Of a DNA stretch of 64,000 nucleotides, positions 41,544 to 51,014 are shown in pieces; position 1 is the first letter of the stretch; the number at the start of each line of letters is the position of its first letter. This stretch comes from JADJVL01 sp046331545 (GTDB taxonomy: Bacteria; Acidobacteriota; Holophagae; Holophagales; Holophagaceae). The DNA is taken from contig JAXLQR010000002.1 in assembly GCA_046331545.1 (NCBI GenBank), forward strand, positions 3,038,001 through 3,102,000, read 5' to 3'. A program made the position numbers and the translations under genes. A model generated the notes under the pieces. The model saw only the letters and a program-made list of their open reading frames with translations. It did no database searches and was not told the DNA's origin.

Positions 41544-43484
41544 GTGGTCAAGACGGCGGCCCTGGCGACGGCGCTGATGATGGGAGGCCTGGCCATGGCC
41601 GCTGAGAAGCCCAAGGCGGCGAAGCCGCTGGCCCCCGTCGGCGTGGTGGTGCGGCCCCTGGACCTGGCCCAGCACGAGCTGCAGGTGGAGCTGACCCTGC
41701 CCCCGGACGCGGTGAAGGTGGGCGCGGTGGCCGCCATGGCCGCGTGGACCCCGGGCTCCTACCTCATCCGCGACTACGCGCGCTTCGTGGACCGGGTGGA
41801 GGCGCGGCCCGAGGGCGGGGCGCCCTACGCCCCCGAGAAGCTGGACAAGCAGCGGTGGCGCCTCCTTCCCGCGAAGGGGCCGGTGACCCTGCGCTACCGC
41901 CTCTACGCCAACGAGCTGAGCGTGCGCACCAACCACGCCGACGCCTCCCACGCCTTCCTCACTGGGGCCGCGTCCTTCCCGGCCCTGGAAGGGCAGGGGT
42001 CCCGGCCCTACGCCGTCCGCTTCGAGGGCTTCCCGCAGGACTGGTCCGTGGCCACCGGCCTGCCGGAAGCGGCCGGCGCCTACCACGCCGCGGACTACGA
42101 CACGCTGGTGGACAGCCCCTTCGAGCTGGGCCGGCTGCGGGTGCGGCGCTGGGAGTCCATGGGGGCGCGCTTCGAGTTCGCGTTCCAGGGGGAGCACAAC
42201 GGCGACGAGGCCCGCATGGCCGCGGACGCGCGGAAGATCGTCGAGGAGGCGGGCCGGATCTTCGGCGGCTTCCCCTTCGACCGCTACGTCTTCCTGCTCA
42301 CCTTCAGCCCCCGGGCCGGGGGCGGCCTGGAGCACCGGAACAGCACGGCGCTGCTCTCGGATCCCTTCCTCTACGACAAGGCCGAGGGCTACCACCGCCT
42401 GGCGGGCCTCGTGTCCCACGAGTTCTTCCACGTCTGGAACGTGAAACGGATGCGGGACGCGGCGCTGGGCCCCTTCGACTATTCGAAGGAGGTCCCCACG
42501 CGGCTCCTCTGGTTCCACGAGGGCTTCACCGACTACATGGACAGCGTGGTCGCCCTGCGGGCCGGCGTGCTGCCCTGGGCCTTCGTGGCCAAGGAGTGGG
42601 GCCAGCGCTGGACCGAGAACCTGCAGAAGCCGGGGCGGAGGGAGCAGAGCGTCGCCGAAGCCAGCCACGACGCCTGGATCCGCCACTACAAGCCCACGGA
42701 GTTCTCCACCAACAGCACCGTGGGCTACTACGACAAGGGCAGCCTGGTGGCCCTGATGATGGAGGGCCGGATCCGCCGCGGCAGCGGCGGCAAGGCCGGC
42801 GTGGCGGACCTCTTCGCGCGACTGTGGAAGGCATGCGGTGACGGCCCGGTCAGCGACGCGCAGATCCGCGAGGCCTTCCGCGCCCTCTCCGGCGAGGATC
42901 CGGATCCCTTCTGGCGGGACTTCGTGGAGGGCCGCGCGGAACTGGACGGCTCGGCCCTGGAGCAGGCCGTCGGCCTGAGACTGGAGGCCAAGGCGCCCTG
43001 GGAGCTGCTCTCCCCCGAGGACCAGAAGGATCCCGACGCGGTGAAGCGGGCCAAGGCCTTCACGGGCCTGGTGTTCGCGGCGCGGGGCAACGGGGCCGAC
43101 GCGCCCACGGTGCAGAACGTCCTTCCGGACTCGCCGGCCTGGCGCGCGGGCATCGGCTACGGCGCGGAGATCCTCGCGGTGGATGGCTGGCGCACGGCGA
43201 GCGCCACCGAGGTCCAGCGCCGCCTCGCGGACGCCTTCGGACGCGCCGCGGAGGTGCTCGTGCAGGAGCGGGGGCGCGTGCGCTCCGCGAAGGTGGAAGT
43301 GATCGAGTCGCCGGCCCGGACGGTGCGCCTCGCGGCGGACCCTGGCGCCACCCCGGAGCAGAAGGCCGCCTTCACGGCCTGGACGGGCCAGCCCTTCCCC
43401 GCGGCGACACGGACCCTGGCGCGGCCGGGCGACGAGGGCGCGCGGCCGCAGGAGCGGGGACCTTCCGCCGGCGGCGGGCAGTAG
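41544..43484 (+). CDS. M61 family metallopeptidase (glycyl aminopeptidase-like) with PDZ domain
   Basis: The 646-residue product begins at a GTG with GGGAGG 5 nt upstream; an in-frame GTG at 41514 overlaps the TetR stop but lacks this site. A signal peptide (ALMMGGLAMAA) leads into an N-terminal beta domain, then the gluzincin domain with HEFFHVWNVKRMR near residue 292 and the downstream glutamate in FHEGFTDYM, and a C-terminal PDZ domain with AWRAGIGYGAEILAVDG. M61 peptidases release N-terminal Gly or Ala residues in the periplasm. Confidence 0.9.
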   Translation: MVKTAALATALMMGGLAMAAEKPKAAKPLAPVGVVVRPLDLAQHELQVELTLPPDAVKVGAVAAMAAWTPGSYLIRDYARFVDRVEARPEGGAPYAPEKLDKQRWRLLPAKGPVTLRYRLYANELSVRTNHADASHAFLTGAASFPALEGQGSRPYAVRFEGFPQDWSVATGLPEAAGAYHAADYDTLVDSPFELGRLRVRRWESMGARFEFAFQGEHNGDEARMAADARKIVEEAGRIFGGFPFDRYVFLLTFSPRAGGGLEHRNSTALLSDPFLYDKAEGYHRLAGLVSHEFFHVWNVKRMRDAALGPFDYSKEVPTRLLWFHEGFTDYMDSVVALRAGVLPWAFVAKEWGQRWTENLQKPGRREQSVAEASHDAWIRHYKPTEFSTNSTVGYYDKGSLVALMMEGRIRRGSGGKAGVADLFARLWKACGDGPVSDAQIREAFRALSGEDPDPFWRDFVEGRAELDGSALEQAVGLRLEAKAPWELLSPEDQKDPDAVKRAKAFTGLVFAARGNGADAPTVQNVLPDSPAWRAGIGYGAEILAVDGWRTASATEVQRRLADAFGRAAEVLVQERGRVRSAKVEVIESPARTVRLAADPGATPEQKAAFTAWTGQPFPAATRTLARPGDEGARPQERGPSAGGGQ

Positions 43485-43489
43485 GCGAC

Positions 43490-44188
43490 GTGGAGGCTTC
43501 CCGGCAGCCCGCCGCGCCGCCCCGCATCGCGGCCCTCATCGCCGCCCACGACGAGGAGGCCCACGTGGGCGGCGTGGTGCGCGGCCTCGCGCCCTATGGC
43601 CTGGCCCGCATCCTGGTGGTGGACGACAACAGCGACGACGCCACGGCCAAGGTGGCGCGGGAGGCGGGCGCCGAGGTGCTCTCGCTCCGGCGGCCCCAGG
43701 GCGGCGGCAAGGGCCAGGCGCTGCGGGCGGGCCTGGAGGCCCTGCGGAGCCTCGACGCGGACTTCGTGCTCTTCATCGACGGCGACGGCCAGCATGACCC
43801 GGCGGACTTCCAGGCCTTCCTGGACCATCTGGCGGCCCACCCCGACGCGGACTTCCTCATCGGCAGCCGCTTCCAGGACCGGGCGAAGGTGCCCCCCGCC
43901 CGCTGGCGCACCAACGCGCTGGGCAGCTGGACCCTGGGCCGCATCGCCGGCGTGACATGGGAGGACAGCCAGTCCGGCTTCCGCCTCATCCGCAAGAAGG
44001 TCCTCGACCGCCTCGATCTCAGGTCCAGCGGCTTCGCCATCGAGATGGAGATCTCCATGAAGGCCGCCGACTGGAAGCTCCACTGGGCCCACGTGCCCAT
44101 CCGGGCCATCTACCACGCGAGCGGGAAGTCGCACTTCCGGGGCGCGATGGACACCTGGCTGATCGCGTGGTTCTCGCTGCAGTGCTGA
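43490..44188 (+). CDS. Family 2 glycosyltransferase (DPM1/polyprenol-phosphate type)
   Basis: This 232-residue GT-A enzyme starts with GTG 5 nt after the M61 stop. It has ALIAAHDEEAHVGGVVRGL, VVDDNSDDAT, FIDGDGQHDP (metal-binding DxD) and QSGFRLIRKKVLDRL. No transmembrane segment is present. It probably transfers a sugar from a nucleotide donor to a lipid or glycan acceptor; the specificity cannot be told. It ends the TetR-M61-GT2 run. Confidence 0.88.
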   Translation: MEASRQPAAPPRIAALIAAHDEEAHVGGVVRGLAPYGLARILVVDDNSDDATAKVAREAGAEVLSLRRPQGGGKGQALRAGLEALRSLDADFVLFIDGDGQHDPADFQAFLDHLAAHPDADFLIGSRFQDRAKVPPARWRTNALGSWTLGRIAGVTWEDSQSGFRLIRKKVLDRLDLRSSGFAIEMEISMKAADWKLHWAHVPIRAIYHASGKSHFRGAMDTWLIAWFSLQC

Positions 44189-44273
44189 GGGTGTGGAGGG
44201 TTCGTCCCTGATCCGGGGAGCCATCTCACGAGGCTGGAGACTCACCCGGGATGGGGTGGTTCGAGCCCTGGGG

Positions 44274-44385
44274 AGTTGACCTCATGAAGTGGACCTTCTG
44301 AAGTTGACCTCTAGAAGTTGACCTCTAGAAGTTGACCTTCTGAAGTTGACCTCATGAAGTTGACCTTCAGAAGTTGACCTTCAAC
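44274..44385 (-). repeat. Tandem array of eight 14-bp units, copy 2 of the repeat family
   Basis: Eight units of the form AGTTGACCTYNDGA run without interruption; unit 2 has AGTGGACC and unit 8 ends CAAC. Read on the minus strand, the unit contains GGTCAACTTC, the core of copy 1 (9999-10092). The element is oriented on the minus strand: hairpin first, then array. Confidence 0.9.
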
Positions 44386-44387
44386 AG

Positions 44388-44459
44388 GCACCTCGATCCA
44401 GCGCCGCCGCGCCTTCCGGCGACGCTGGATCGAGGTGCTGCCAAGCGTAGCGCGGCAGG
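44388..44459 (-). repeat. Hairpin 2 and conserved proximal block
   Basis: A perfect 16-bp stem GCACCTCGATCCAGCG/CGCTGGATCGAGGTGC (44388-44403 with 44423-44438) is followed by TGCCAAGCGTAGCGCGGCAG (44439-44458). This block matches the reverse complement of 44589-44609 with a single extra base, showing that copies 2 and 3 share sequence beyond the hairpin and array. Confidence 0.85.
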
Positions 44460-44588
44460 TCGGGGAACGGGGAATTCGAGCCGCGCGGGATCGGGGGGAG
44501 GAAGGAAGGGCGGTGCGATGGGTTCGCGTATTGGTTCTGGATTCGTCCCACGGCTGCGGACGTGCCCGGGATGAGAAGGGTTCATGGT

Positions 44589-44755
44589 CCTGCCGCGCTA
44601 TCGCTTGGCCGCACCTCAGCCCATCCGCGGCGGAGGACGCCGCGAATGGTCTGAGGTGCCTTCGGAAGGTCAACGTCAACGTCACCTGCAAGGTCAACTG
44701 CAAGGTCAATTTCGGCTTCAACCCCAACCTCAACCTCGACGGGTCGCCGTCCGGT
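44589..44755 (+). repeat. Conserved block, hairpin 3 and diverged array, copy 3
   Basis: CCTGCCGCGCTATCGCTTGG (44589-44608) precedes a 22-bp stem with two mismatches (44611-44632 with 44638-44659, loop GAGGA), then CTTCGG and an array with AAGGTCAAC, GTCAAC and AAGGTCAACTGC units that decays into CTCAACCTCGAC. It is oriented opposite to copy 2 and points into the sdaA leader. Confidence 0.85.
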
Positions 44756-44834
44756 GATCTTCCCCCTCACCGTGATGGACGGACCTTCGTCCCCGCCAGC
44801 CCCCACGCGGCCCAACGATGCCACAATGCCCCCC

Positions 44835-46238
<1,404 letters not shown>

Positions 46239-46248
46239 GCAGGCCCCC

Positions 46249-46671
46249 TCAGTGCCACCGGGCCAGGATGTTCGCGGCGATCACGAAGCTCACCAGGTTG
46301 TACGCCGAGTCGATGAGCCACAGCCCTTTGGGCTTCATCGAGAAGAGCGCGGTGGCGAAGCTGGTGGGCGCCGCGAAGCCGGCCCAGCAGAGCACGCCCA
46401 CCATCGTGGCGCGCAGGGGCGTGAGGTCGATGAAGTGGTTCAGGACGATCGCCATGGCGTAGGCCGACGCCAGGCCGCAGAGGAGGGCCATGAAGTACAT
46501 CGCCGGCATGTTCGAGCCCGCGGCGGCGGCCTTCAGCTCCTCCTCGGTCCTGCCCTGGTAGGACACCCACTTCTTCGCGAAGAGGGCGGGGGAGTACCAG
46601 AGCCCGCCGAGCATGAAGATGGCCACGCCGCTCACCAGCACGGCCAGGTGGTTCACCAGGGGAAGGTGCAT
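46249..46671 (-). CDS. DUF1761 domain-containing membrane protein
   Basis: This 140-residue protein has four hydrophobic segments and the family features GLWYSPALFAKKW near the N-terminus and LLIDSAYNLV-like sequence (WLIDSAYNLVSF) near the C-terminus. The function is unknown. It converges on sdaA with a 10-nt gap and is divergent from the aminotransferase. A GGAGG precedes the ATG and TACACT lies about 30 nt upstream. Confidence 0.88.
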   Translation of the reverse strand: MHLPLVNHLAVLVSGVAIFMLGGLWYSPALFAKKWVSYQGRTEEELKAAAAGSNMPAMYFMALLCGLASAYAMAIVLNHFIDLTPLRATMVGVLCWAGFAAPTSFATALFSMKPKGLWLIDSAYNLVSFVIAANILARWH

Positions 46672-46748
46672 GGGGCCTCCGGGGGGTTGTGCCCGAAGTG
46701 TAGCGCCGGACCCTGACCCCGGCGGCCGAAGCGTGGTGAACTGGCCCC

Positions 46749-47909
46749 ATGCTTCCCGCCGCCCCGCCCCCCGCCTCCAAGCTTCCCCTCGTCGGGACCA
46801 CCATCTTCACGGAGATGACGCTGCTGGCCCAGCAGCACGGCGCCGTGAACCTGGGCCAGGGCTTCCCCGACTTCGATCCGCCGCCGGAACTCCAGGAGGC
46901 CCTCGCGAAGGCGGTGCGCGACGGCCTCAACCAGTACGCGCCCATGCCCGGGCTGCCCCGGCTGCGGGAGGAGGTCGCGAGGCTGGCCCTGGACCGCTTC
47001 GGCGCGGCGGTGGATCCCGGCGCCGAGGTCACCATCACCTCCGGGGGCACCGAGGCCCTCTTCGCCGCCATCGCCGCGGGGGTGGACCGGGGCGACGAGG
47101 TCATCCTCCTGGACCCCTGCTACGACTGCTACGACCCGGCGGTACGCCTCCAGGGCGGCGTCCCCGTGCACGTGCCCCTCGACCCGGGGACCTTCCTCCC
47201 GGACTGGGAGCGCCTGCGCGCCGCCCTCACGCCGAGGACCCGGCTCATCGTGGTGAACACGCCCCACAATCCGGCGGGCTCCGTGTTCGGGGACGGGGAC
47301 TGGCAGCGCCTCGCCGACCTCCTCCGGGACACCCGCGTCCTCGTGCTCTCCGACGAGGTCTACGAGCACATCGTCTTCGACGGCCGGCCCCACGCCTCGG
47401 TGCTCGGCCATCCGGAGCTGCGGGCCCGGGCCTTCGCCGTGGGCTCCTTCGGGAAGACCTACCACTGCACCGGCTGGAAGACCGGCTACGCCATCGCCCC
47501 AGCCGCCCTCAGCGCCGAGTTCCGGAAGGTGCACCAGTTCCTCACCTTCTGCACCTTCCACGCCGCCCAGGCCGCCTTCGCCACGATGATGGCGGAGCAC
47601 CCGTCCCACCACGAGGGCCTCGCCGCCTTCTACCAGGAGCGGCGGGACGCCTTCCGGGCCCTGCTGGCGGGCTCGCGCTTCCGCCTGCTGCCGGTCTCCG
47701 GCTCCTATTTCCAGCTCGCGGACTACGCGGCGATCAGCGGGGAAGGGGACCGGGACTTCTGCGTGCGCCTCTGCCGGGACCACGGCGTCGCGGCCATCCC
47801 CCTCTCGCCCTTCTGCGAGGCGCCGCCCTCCACCCGGCTCGTCCGGTTCTGCTTCGCCAAGGGGGACGCCACCCTCCAGGCGGCGGCGGAACGGCTTCGC
47901 GGACTCTGA
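46749..47909 (+). CDS. Methionine/kynurenine-type aminotransferase (YbdL-like)
   Basis: This 386-residue fold-type I PLP enzyme has VNLGQGFPDFDPP, NQYAPMPGLPRLRE, NTPHNPAGSVF, SDEVYEHIVFDG and the PLP lysine in GSFGKTYHCTGWKTGY. These are hallmarks of the aminotransferase subgroup that includes E. coli YbdL and kynurenine aminotransferase, which prefer methionine, glutamine and aromatic amino acids. The exact substrate is inferred. It is transcribed towards kinase 2. Confidence 0.9.
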   Translation: MLPAAPPPASKLPLVGTTIFTEMTLLAQQHGAVNLGQGFPDFDPPPELQEALAKAVRDGLNQYAPMPGLPRLREEVARLALDRFGAAVDPGAEVTITSGGTEALFAAIAAGVDRGDEVILLDPCYDCYDPAVRLQGGVPVHVPLDPGTFLPDWERLRAALTPRTRLIVVNTPHNPAGSVFGDGDWQRLADLLRDTRVLVLSDEVYEHIVFDGRPHASVLGHPELRARAFAVGSFGKTYHCTGWKTGYAIAPAALSAEFRKVHQFLTFCTFHAAQAAFATMMAEHPSHHEGLAAFYQERRDAFRALLAGSRFRLLPVSGSYFQLADYAAISGEGDRDFCVRLCRDHGVAAIPLSPFCEAPPSTRLVRFCFAKGDATLQAAAERLRGL

Positions 47910-47964
47910 GGGGCCATTGAAGCCTTGACCGCGGGGCCCGCGGAGCCTATCCCATGGGAACCCC

Positions 47965-50532
47965 ATGATCGGCCAGGTCGTCTCGCACTACCGGATCCTC
48001 GAGCAGCTCGGCGAGGGGGGCATGGGCGTGGTGTACAAGGCCGAGGACCTGCGCCTGGGCCGGAAGGTGGCCCTGAAGTTCCTGCCCGCGCAGGCCACCC
48101 GGGCCGAGGAGGCCCGGGAGCGCTTCCTCCAGGAGGCCCGCCACGCCTCGAGCCTCGACCATCCGAACATCGCCGCCATCCACGCCATCGAGGAGGGCCC
48201 GGACGGCGGCCTCTTCATCGTGATGGCCCTGGTGGAGGGCCGCAGCCTCCGGGACCGCCTGCGCCGCGGGCCCCTGCCCTGGACCCTGGCCCTGCCCATC
48301 CTCGAGCAGGTCCTCGCCGCCCTGGCCCACGCCCACGCCCGGGGCCTCGTCCACCGGGACATCAAGCCCGCCAACATCATGCTGGGCCCCCGGGACGAGG
48401 TGAAGGTCGTGGATTTCGGGCTGGCCAAGGCCATCGGCTCGGAGGGCCTCACCCGCACCGGCGTGGTGATGGGTACCGTCCAGTACCTCAGCCCGGAGCA
48501 GGTGGGCGGGAAGCCCGTGGACCCGCGCAGCGACCTCTGGGCGGCGGGCATGGTGCTCCACGAGATGCTCACGGGCCACGCGGCCTTCCGCGGCGACGGG
48601 CTCGAGGCGACCTTCGCCGCCATCCTCCACGGCGACTTCGTGCCGCCCTCCGCGGAGGTGCCGGGCATTCCCCCGGCCCTGGACTTCATCGTGGCCCGGG
48701 CCCTGGAGCGCGACCCCCGCCTCCGCTATCCCACCGCCGAGCGGTTCCTCCAGGACCTGAAGGACCTCGAGGGCGGCGCCACCGCCACCCTGCCCATGGC
48801 GGGGAGCGGCGGTGAGCCCACCACCCGTTCCCTCCGGCCGGCCCGGGCGGGCCGGGGGTGGGTCCTCGGGGCCGCCCTGGCCGTCGCCGCCGGCCTGGTG
48901 GCCTACGTGGGCTGGCGGCACTCCCGCCCCGCCGTCCTCCTGGACACCCGCGTGGCGGTGGTGCCCTTCGAGGACCGCACCGGGGATCCTGCCAAGGCCC
49001 TGCTCGGGCGGCAGGCCGCCGAGCGCGTCTGCGAGGCCATCACTCAGACCGGCGTGGCCGAGGCGGCCCAGGACCCCGCGGCGCTGCCCTTCGACGAGGG
49101 CACGGGCGGGCGGGCCCTGCAGGCGGTGGCGGAACGGCACCGCGCGGGCCTCGTGGTGACCGGGGCCTACCACCTGGAGGGCGGCGACATCCAGGTGCAG
49201 GCACGGATCTACGACGCGCGGCTCGGCAAGGTGGTGGCCCTGGTGAAGCCCGAGCACGGCCCCGCCGGCGGCGCGGACGCGGTCCTCCAGGCCGCCGCCC
49301 AGCGCCTCGCGGGCGGCGTCGCCGGGAGGATCCTCGACCCCTACCTGGATCCCGAGCGGGTCAGCATCCCGCCCCGTCCCGAGGCCTACCGGGAATGGCT
49401 CCTGGGCTGGGAACTCTACTGGAACGCGCGGCCCGGCGCCGAGGCCTGCTTCGAGAAGGCGGCCGCCCTGGACCCGGAGCTGGAGGTCGGCCGCGTGCCC
49501 ATCGCCTTCATCCGGGCCCAGGCGGGAGACCATGACGGGGTGCGGACGCAGTTCGACCGGCTGGACCGCGGGCTCGAGCGGATGAGCGCTCTGGATCGCT
49601 GCATCGTGGAGAACGGGAGGGCCTGGCTCGAGGGGCGGAGCGAAGCCGCCCTCGGCCCCATCCGGGAGGCCGCGCGCATCGCCCCGGGCAGCCCCCTGGT
49701 CAACCACCAGCACGCCTTCACCGCCCTCTACACCAACCACTTCGAGGAGGCCGTGGCCGCGGCCTCCCGCCCCATCCGCTGGGACAGGCTCGTCAACCCG
49801 CGGGTGCCCATCGGCGCCGACACCCAGGCCATCCTCGCCTGGGCGCAGCACCTGCTCGGGCGCTACGGCGACGAGCGGGGCACCGCCGAGCGGGCCCTGG
49901 CGGTGTACCCCGAGCAGGCCCGGCTCAAGGCCCACCGGGCCTGGGCCGCCGTGGGCGAAGGGCGCGTCGGGGAGGCCGAGCGCCTGGGCCGCGAGCTGTC
50001 CTCCACGGCGCCGGTCTCGGCCCTCGAGGTCGCCATGGACCTGCGGGTCCACGGGCACGGGGAGGCCTCCCGGCGGGTCGCCGCCGAGGCCCTGGCCGGG
50101 CTGGACCGCAAGGGCGCCGGGGCCGCGGGCGCCGAGGACCCGGCGGCGGGTCGGAGGATGCTGGCCCTGGCCCTGGCGGGGCGGCTGGAGGAGAGCCTCG
50201 CGGCCGCCGAAGGCCTGCTCCGGAAGCATCCCGGCCAGCCGGGCCTCCTGGGCCACGCGGGCATGATGGCGGCGGACCTGGGGCGGCGGGAGGAGGCCCG
50301 CCGGCGCCTCGCGGAGCTGGCGGCCCTGCCCGCCAAGGACACCCAGGGGCGGCTCCTCCTGATGCGGGCCCGCGTCGCCGCCCGCCTCGGCGAGACCGGG
50401 ACCGCCCTGGCCCTGCTGCAGCAGGCCACCGCCGAGGGCCAGCAGCTGGGCAACGTGCGGCACCTGGACTGGGCCTTCGAAGGGGTCCTCCGCGACCCGG
50501 GCTTCCAGGCCTTCCTCCAGCCCCGGCCCTGA
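47965..50532 (+). CDS. Membrane Ser/Thr protein kinase with TPR-like C-terminal domain (kinase 2)
   Basis: This 855-residue protein has an N-terminal Hanks-type kinase (about 8-270) with LGEGGMGVVYKAEDL, VALKFL, HRDIKPANIMLG and VDFGLAKA, all canonical. A transmembrane helix (about 294-314) separates it from a C-terminal domain with a FlgO/TolB-like beginning (VAVVPFEDRTGDPAKALLG) and TPR-like helical repeats. This architecture is common in Acidobacteriota. The substrates and signal are unknown. Unlike kinase 1 it keeps a standard HRD motif and lacks a long N-terminal extension. Confidence 0.92.
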   Translation: MIGQVVSHYRILEQLGEGGMGVVYKAEDLRLGRKVALKFLPAQATRAEEARERFLQEARHASSLDHPNIAAIHAIEEGPDGGLFIVMALVEGRSLRDRLRRGPLPWTLALPILEQVLAALAHAHARGLVHRDIKPANIMLGPRDEVKVVDFGLAKAIGSEGLTRTGVVMGTVQYLSPEQVGGKPVDPRSDLWAAGMVLHEMLTGHAAFRGDGLEATFAAILHGDFVPPSAEVPGIPPALDFIVARALERDPRLRYPTAERFLQDLKDLEGGATATLPMAGSGGEPTTRSLRPARAGRGWVLGAALAVAAGLVAYVGWRHSRPAVLLDTRVAVVPFEDRTGDPAKALLGRQAAERVCEAITQTGVAEAAQDPAALPFDEGTGGRALQAVAERHRAGLVVTGAYHLEGGDIQVQARIYDARLGKVVALVKPEHGPAGGADAVLQAAAQRLAGGVAGRILDPYLDPERVSIPPRPEAYREWLLGWELYWNARPGAEACFEKAAALDPELEVGRVPIAFIRAQAGDHDGVRTQFDRLDRGLERMSALDRCIVENGRAWLEGRSEAALGPIREAARIAPGSPLVNHQHAFTALYTNHFEEAVAAASRPIRWDRLVNPRVPIGADTQAILAWAQHLLGRYGDERGTAERALAVYPEQARLKAHRAWAAVGEGRVGEAERLGRELSSTAPVSALEVAMDLRVHGHGEASRRVAAEALAGLDRKGAGAAGAEDPAAGRRMLALALAGRLEESLAAAEGLLRKHPGQPGLLGHAGMMAADLGRREEARRRLAELAALPAKDTQGRLLLMRARVAARLGETGTALALLQQATAEGQQLGNVRHLDWAFEGVLRDPGFQAFLQPRP

Positions 50533-50572
50533 ACCCCGGTCCCCGCGGGTCGTAGCCGAGGGAGGAACCCCC

Positions 50573-50600
50573 TTGACTTCTCCTAATGAGATAGTACTAA
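50573..50600 (+). promoter_or_regulatory. Putative promoter of blaI-blaR1-like operon
   Basis: TTGACT (50573-50578) and TACTAA (50595-50600) are separated by 16 bp. The -10 coincides with the left arm of an inverted repeat, so a repressor bound there would block RNA polymerase. Confidence 0.6.
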
Positions 50601-50610
50601 TTGGTTAGTA
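50595..50610 (+). promoter_or_regulatory. Inverted repeat operator TACTAA-TTGG-TTAGTA
   Basis: A perfect 6-bp inverted repeat with a 4-bp spacer lies 14 nt before the BlaI-like ATG, overlapping the -10 box. This is the expected position for autoregulation by BlaI/MecI/CopY repressors, whose known operators are similar dyads. Confidence 0.6.
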
Positions 50611-50624
50611 GATCGGAGACAGCG

Positions 50625-51014
50625 ATGTCCGACCCCCGGCCCACCGATGGCGAACTGGCGATCCTGCGCGTCCTCTGGGGGCGGGGCCCCAGCACCGTGC
50701 GGGAAGTCCACGAGGTGCTGTCCCGGTCCAAGGACACGGCCTACACCACCGTGCTCAAGATGCTCACCATCATGGCGGAGAAGGGCCTGGTGAGCCGGGA
50801 CGAGACCGAGCGCAGCCACCGCTACGCCGCGGTCCACGAGGCGTCGAAGGTGCAGGGCTCGCTCCTGCGGGACCTGCTGGACCGGGCCTTCGACGGGTCG
50901 GCCTTGGCCCTGGTGCAGCACGCCCTGGACGCGAAGCCGGCGGATCCGGCCGAGCTGGATGCCATCGCCGACCTCATCGCCGAGGCCCGGCGGCGGCCCC
51001 GGAGACGGGCATGA
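50625..51014 (+). CDS. BlaI/MecI/CopY family transcriptional repressor
   Basis: This 129-residue winged-helix protein has DGELAILRVLWGRGPSTVREV, then SKDTAYTTVLKMLTIMAEKGLV as the recognition region, and a short dimerisation tail. The ATG at 50625 is chosen over an upstream in-frame GTG because GGAGA lies 5 nt before it. The gene overlaps the M56 peptidase gene by 4 nt (ATGA), the normal blaI-blaR1 arrangement in which the peptidase inactivates the repressor. No beta-lactamase gene is close. Confidence 0.9.
   Translation: MSDPRPTDGELAILRVLWGRGPSTVREVHEVLSRSKDTAYTTVLKMLTIMAEKGLVSRDETERSHRYAAVHEASKVQGSLLRDLLDRAFDGSALALVQHALDAKPADPAELDAIADLIAEARRRPRRRA

Larger units (their letters stand above)
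44189..44834. other. Intergenic region occupied by two inverted copies of the hairpin/array repeat
   Basis: The order is array 2, hairpin 2, conserved block, a centre of about 130 bases (44460-44588), conserved block, hairpin 3, array 3. Open frames crossing it are low-complexity (KVN-type) products of the repeats. No protein family, tRNA or CRISPR structure was found. The sdaA start lies about 80 bases after the right array. Confidence 0.7.

Noticed and set aside
44274..44385. CRISPR array
   Set aside because: Units of 14 bp are contiguous with no spacers and no cas genes are present.
44311..44733. Small protein with KVNF/TLQLTL-like repeats
   Set aside because: It spans two inverted repeat copies and changes sequence character at each hairpin; no SD or conserved domain.
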